From JAFGOG01 sp034429215 (GTDB lineage: Bacteria > Chloroflexota > Anaerolineae > JAAYZQ01): a DNA stretch of 6,963 nt. The notes beneath the pieces are model-generated. The model made no database searches. It was not told where the DNA came from and saw only the letters and a program-made list of their open reading frames with translations. The stretch spans positions 1-6,963 of the forward strand of contig DAOUGI010000078.1 in NCBI GenBank assembly GCA_034429215.1, in the 5' to 3' direction. Position 1 is the stretch's first letter, and every line of letters starts with the position of its first letter. Made by a program: the position numbers and the translations under genes. This document shows positions 6,741 through 6,963 of this stretch, in pieces.

Positions 6741-6800
6741 CGAGACAGACCCGACAGGTTTCCTGAAACCTGTCGGGTCCCATCGGCAAGAGGGAACAGC
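6741..6800. repeat. Tandem ~60-nt repeat, unit 1
   Basis: The unit begins CGAGACAGACCCGACAGGTT and ends AGGGAACAGC. It is followed immediately by a diverged copy (6801-6861) with the same order: CGAGA head, palindrome, short variable part, AGGG(G)AA(C/T)AGC end. It starts four bases after the protease stop codon. Confidence 0.75.
6748..6779. repeat. 14-bp stem-loop in unit 1
   Basis: GACCCGACAGGTTT (6748-6761) is the exact reverse complement of 6766-6779, with the loop CCTG. It lies 11 nt after the protease stop codon. It may act as a transcript-end or mRNA-stabilising hairpin, but CCATCGG follows it rather than a T-run, so it is not a canonical intrinsic terminator. Confidence 0.8.
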
Positions 6801-6861
6801 CGAGAGGCAGACCTGACAGGTTGTCATAAACCTGTCAGGTCTTGTTGTTAAGGGGAATAGC
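6801..6861. repeat. Tandem ~60-nt repeat, unit 2
   Basis: The unit begins CGAGAGGCAGACCTGACAGG and ends AGGGGAATAGC, matching unit 1 along its length apart from the hairpin loop and the segment after the hairpin. It is about one base longer than unit 1 and is not followed by a third recognisable copy. Confidence 0.75.
6809..6842 (+). terminator. 14-bp stem-loop in unit 2, possible terminator
   Basis: AGACCTGACAGGTT (6809-6822) pairs perfectly with 6829-6842 around the 6-nt loop GTCATA. A moderately T-rich stretch (TCTTGTTGTT, 6840s) follows on the plus strand, so this copy could terminate transcription from the protease gene. It is also a member of the palindromic repeat pair, and that may be its only identity. 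Confidence 0.45.
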
Positions 6862-6868
6862 CTCTGGT

Positions 6869-6897
6869 TTGTGCTTGAGGCCGGGATGTGCTATAAT
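6869..6897 (+). promoter_or_regulatory. Extended -10 promoter for a gene beyond the window
   Basis: TATAAT at 6892-6897 is a perfect -10 with TG at 6889-6890. TTGTGC at 6869-6874 is a weak -35 with a 17-nt spacer; a TTGAGG at 6875-6880 is too close (11 nt) to serve. The extended -10 probably compensates. Transcription would start near 6904. Confidence 0.65.
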
Positions 6898-6963
6898 TGG
6901 GTGTGCTTTCCACTGTCGGGCAAGATCGGTCATGCCATGCCTGTGTCAGGCCTGCTGCGCTGG
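6898..6963 (+). other. Probable leader of an unseen downstream gene
   Basis: The last 66 nt follow the promoter at 6869-6897. ATG codons occur at 6932 and 6937, and both frames stay open to the window edge (the latter would begin MPVSGLLRW). No strong ribosome site precedes them, so no coding region is called. By analogy with the protease leader, the true start may lie beyond 6963. Confidence 0.4.

Noticed and set aside
6809..6842. The 6748-6842 hairpins as a two-repeat CRISPR array
   Set aside because: Only two units, each itself palindromic along most of its length, with no unique spacers of regular size and no cas gene in view.

Overview
The window is high-GC bacterial DNA, judged by eye from base composition. 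It carries three minus-strand genes that look like one operon, then a divergent intergenic region, then one large plus-strand gene for a secreted protease, and finally a short repeat-rich intergenic tail. The most likely source is a member of the Chloroflexota, Anaerolineae or a related class. That rests on the protease architecture (bacillopeptidase F-like catalytic domain, PKD domains, a C-terminal hydrophobic YLP motif) and on short palindromic intergenic repeats of a kind I associate with that phylum. It is inference from style, not from a marker gene.

Minus-strand block (about 89-3411). A sigma70-type promoter at 3383-3411 reads leftwards into glmU (1939-3333), the bifunctional enzyme that makes UDP-GlcNAc for the cell envelope. 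glmU is followed after one base by a CNNM/CorC-HlyC type membrane protein with a CBS pair (540-1937). That gene overlaps by 8 bp the start of cdd, cytidine deaminase (89-547). The 1-nt gap and the ATGGCTAA overlap indicate co-transcription and probably translational coupling. The last 18 codons of cdd lie beyond the usual end of the family and are largely encoded by a perfect 14-bp inverted repeat. A degenerate half copy of that repeat lies just downstream. Bases 1-65 show no recognisable feature.

Intergenic region 3334-3640. Two promoters stand back to back, their -35 hexamers separated by 34 bp. The rightward one has an extended -10 (TGCTATAAT) and predicts an untranslated leader of roughly 160 nt before the protease start at 3641.

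Plus-strand protease (3641-6736, 1031 aa). In order it has a signal peptide, an inhibitor-like propeptide, an S8 catalytic domain with intact Asp-His-Ser and oxyanion Asn, two carboxypeptidase-regulatory-like beta domains, a glutamine-amidotransferase-like domain, two PKD domains and a C-terminal YIYLPIFV segment. It is an exported multidomain protease with no evident functional link to the divergent operon.

Tail 6737-6963. Two tandem copies of a roughly 60-nt unit each contain a 14-bp hairpin whose arms show a compensatory base-pair change. Another extended -10 promoter follows at 6869-6897, with the same GTGCTATAAT string as the protease promoter. It points to a gene beyond the window. I see no tRNA, rRNA, CRISPR array, transposase or phage gene. 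The most notable non-coding signals are the two palindromic repeat families.
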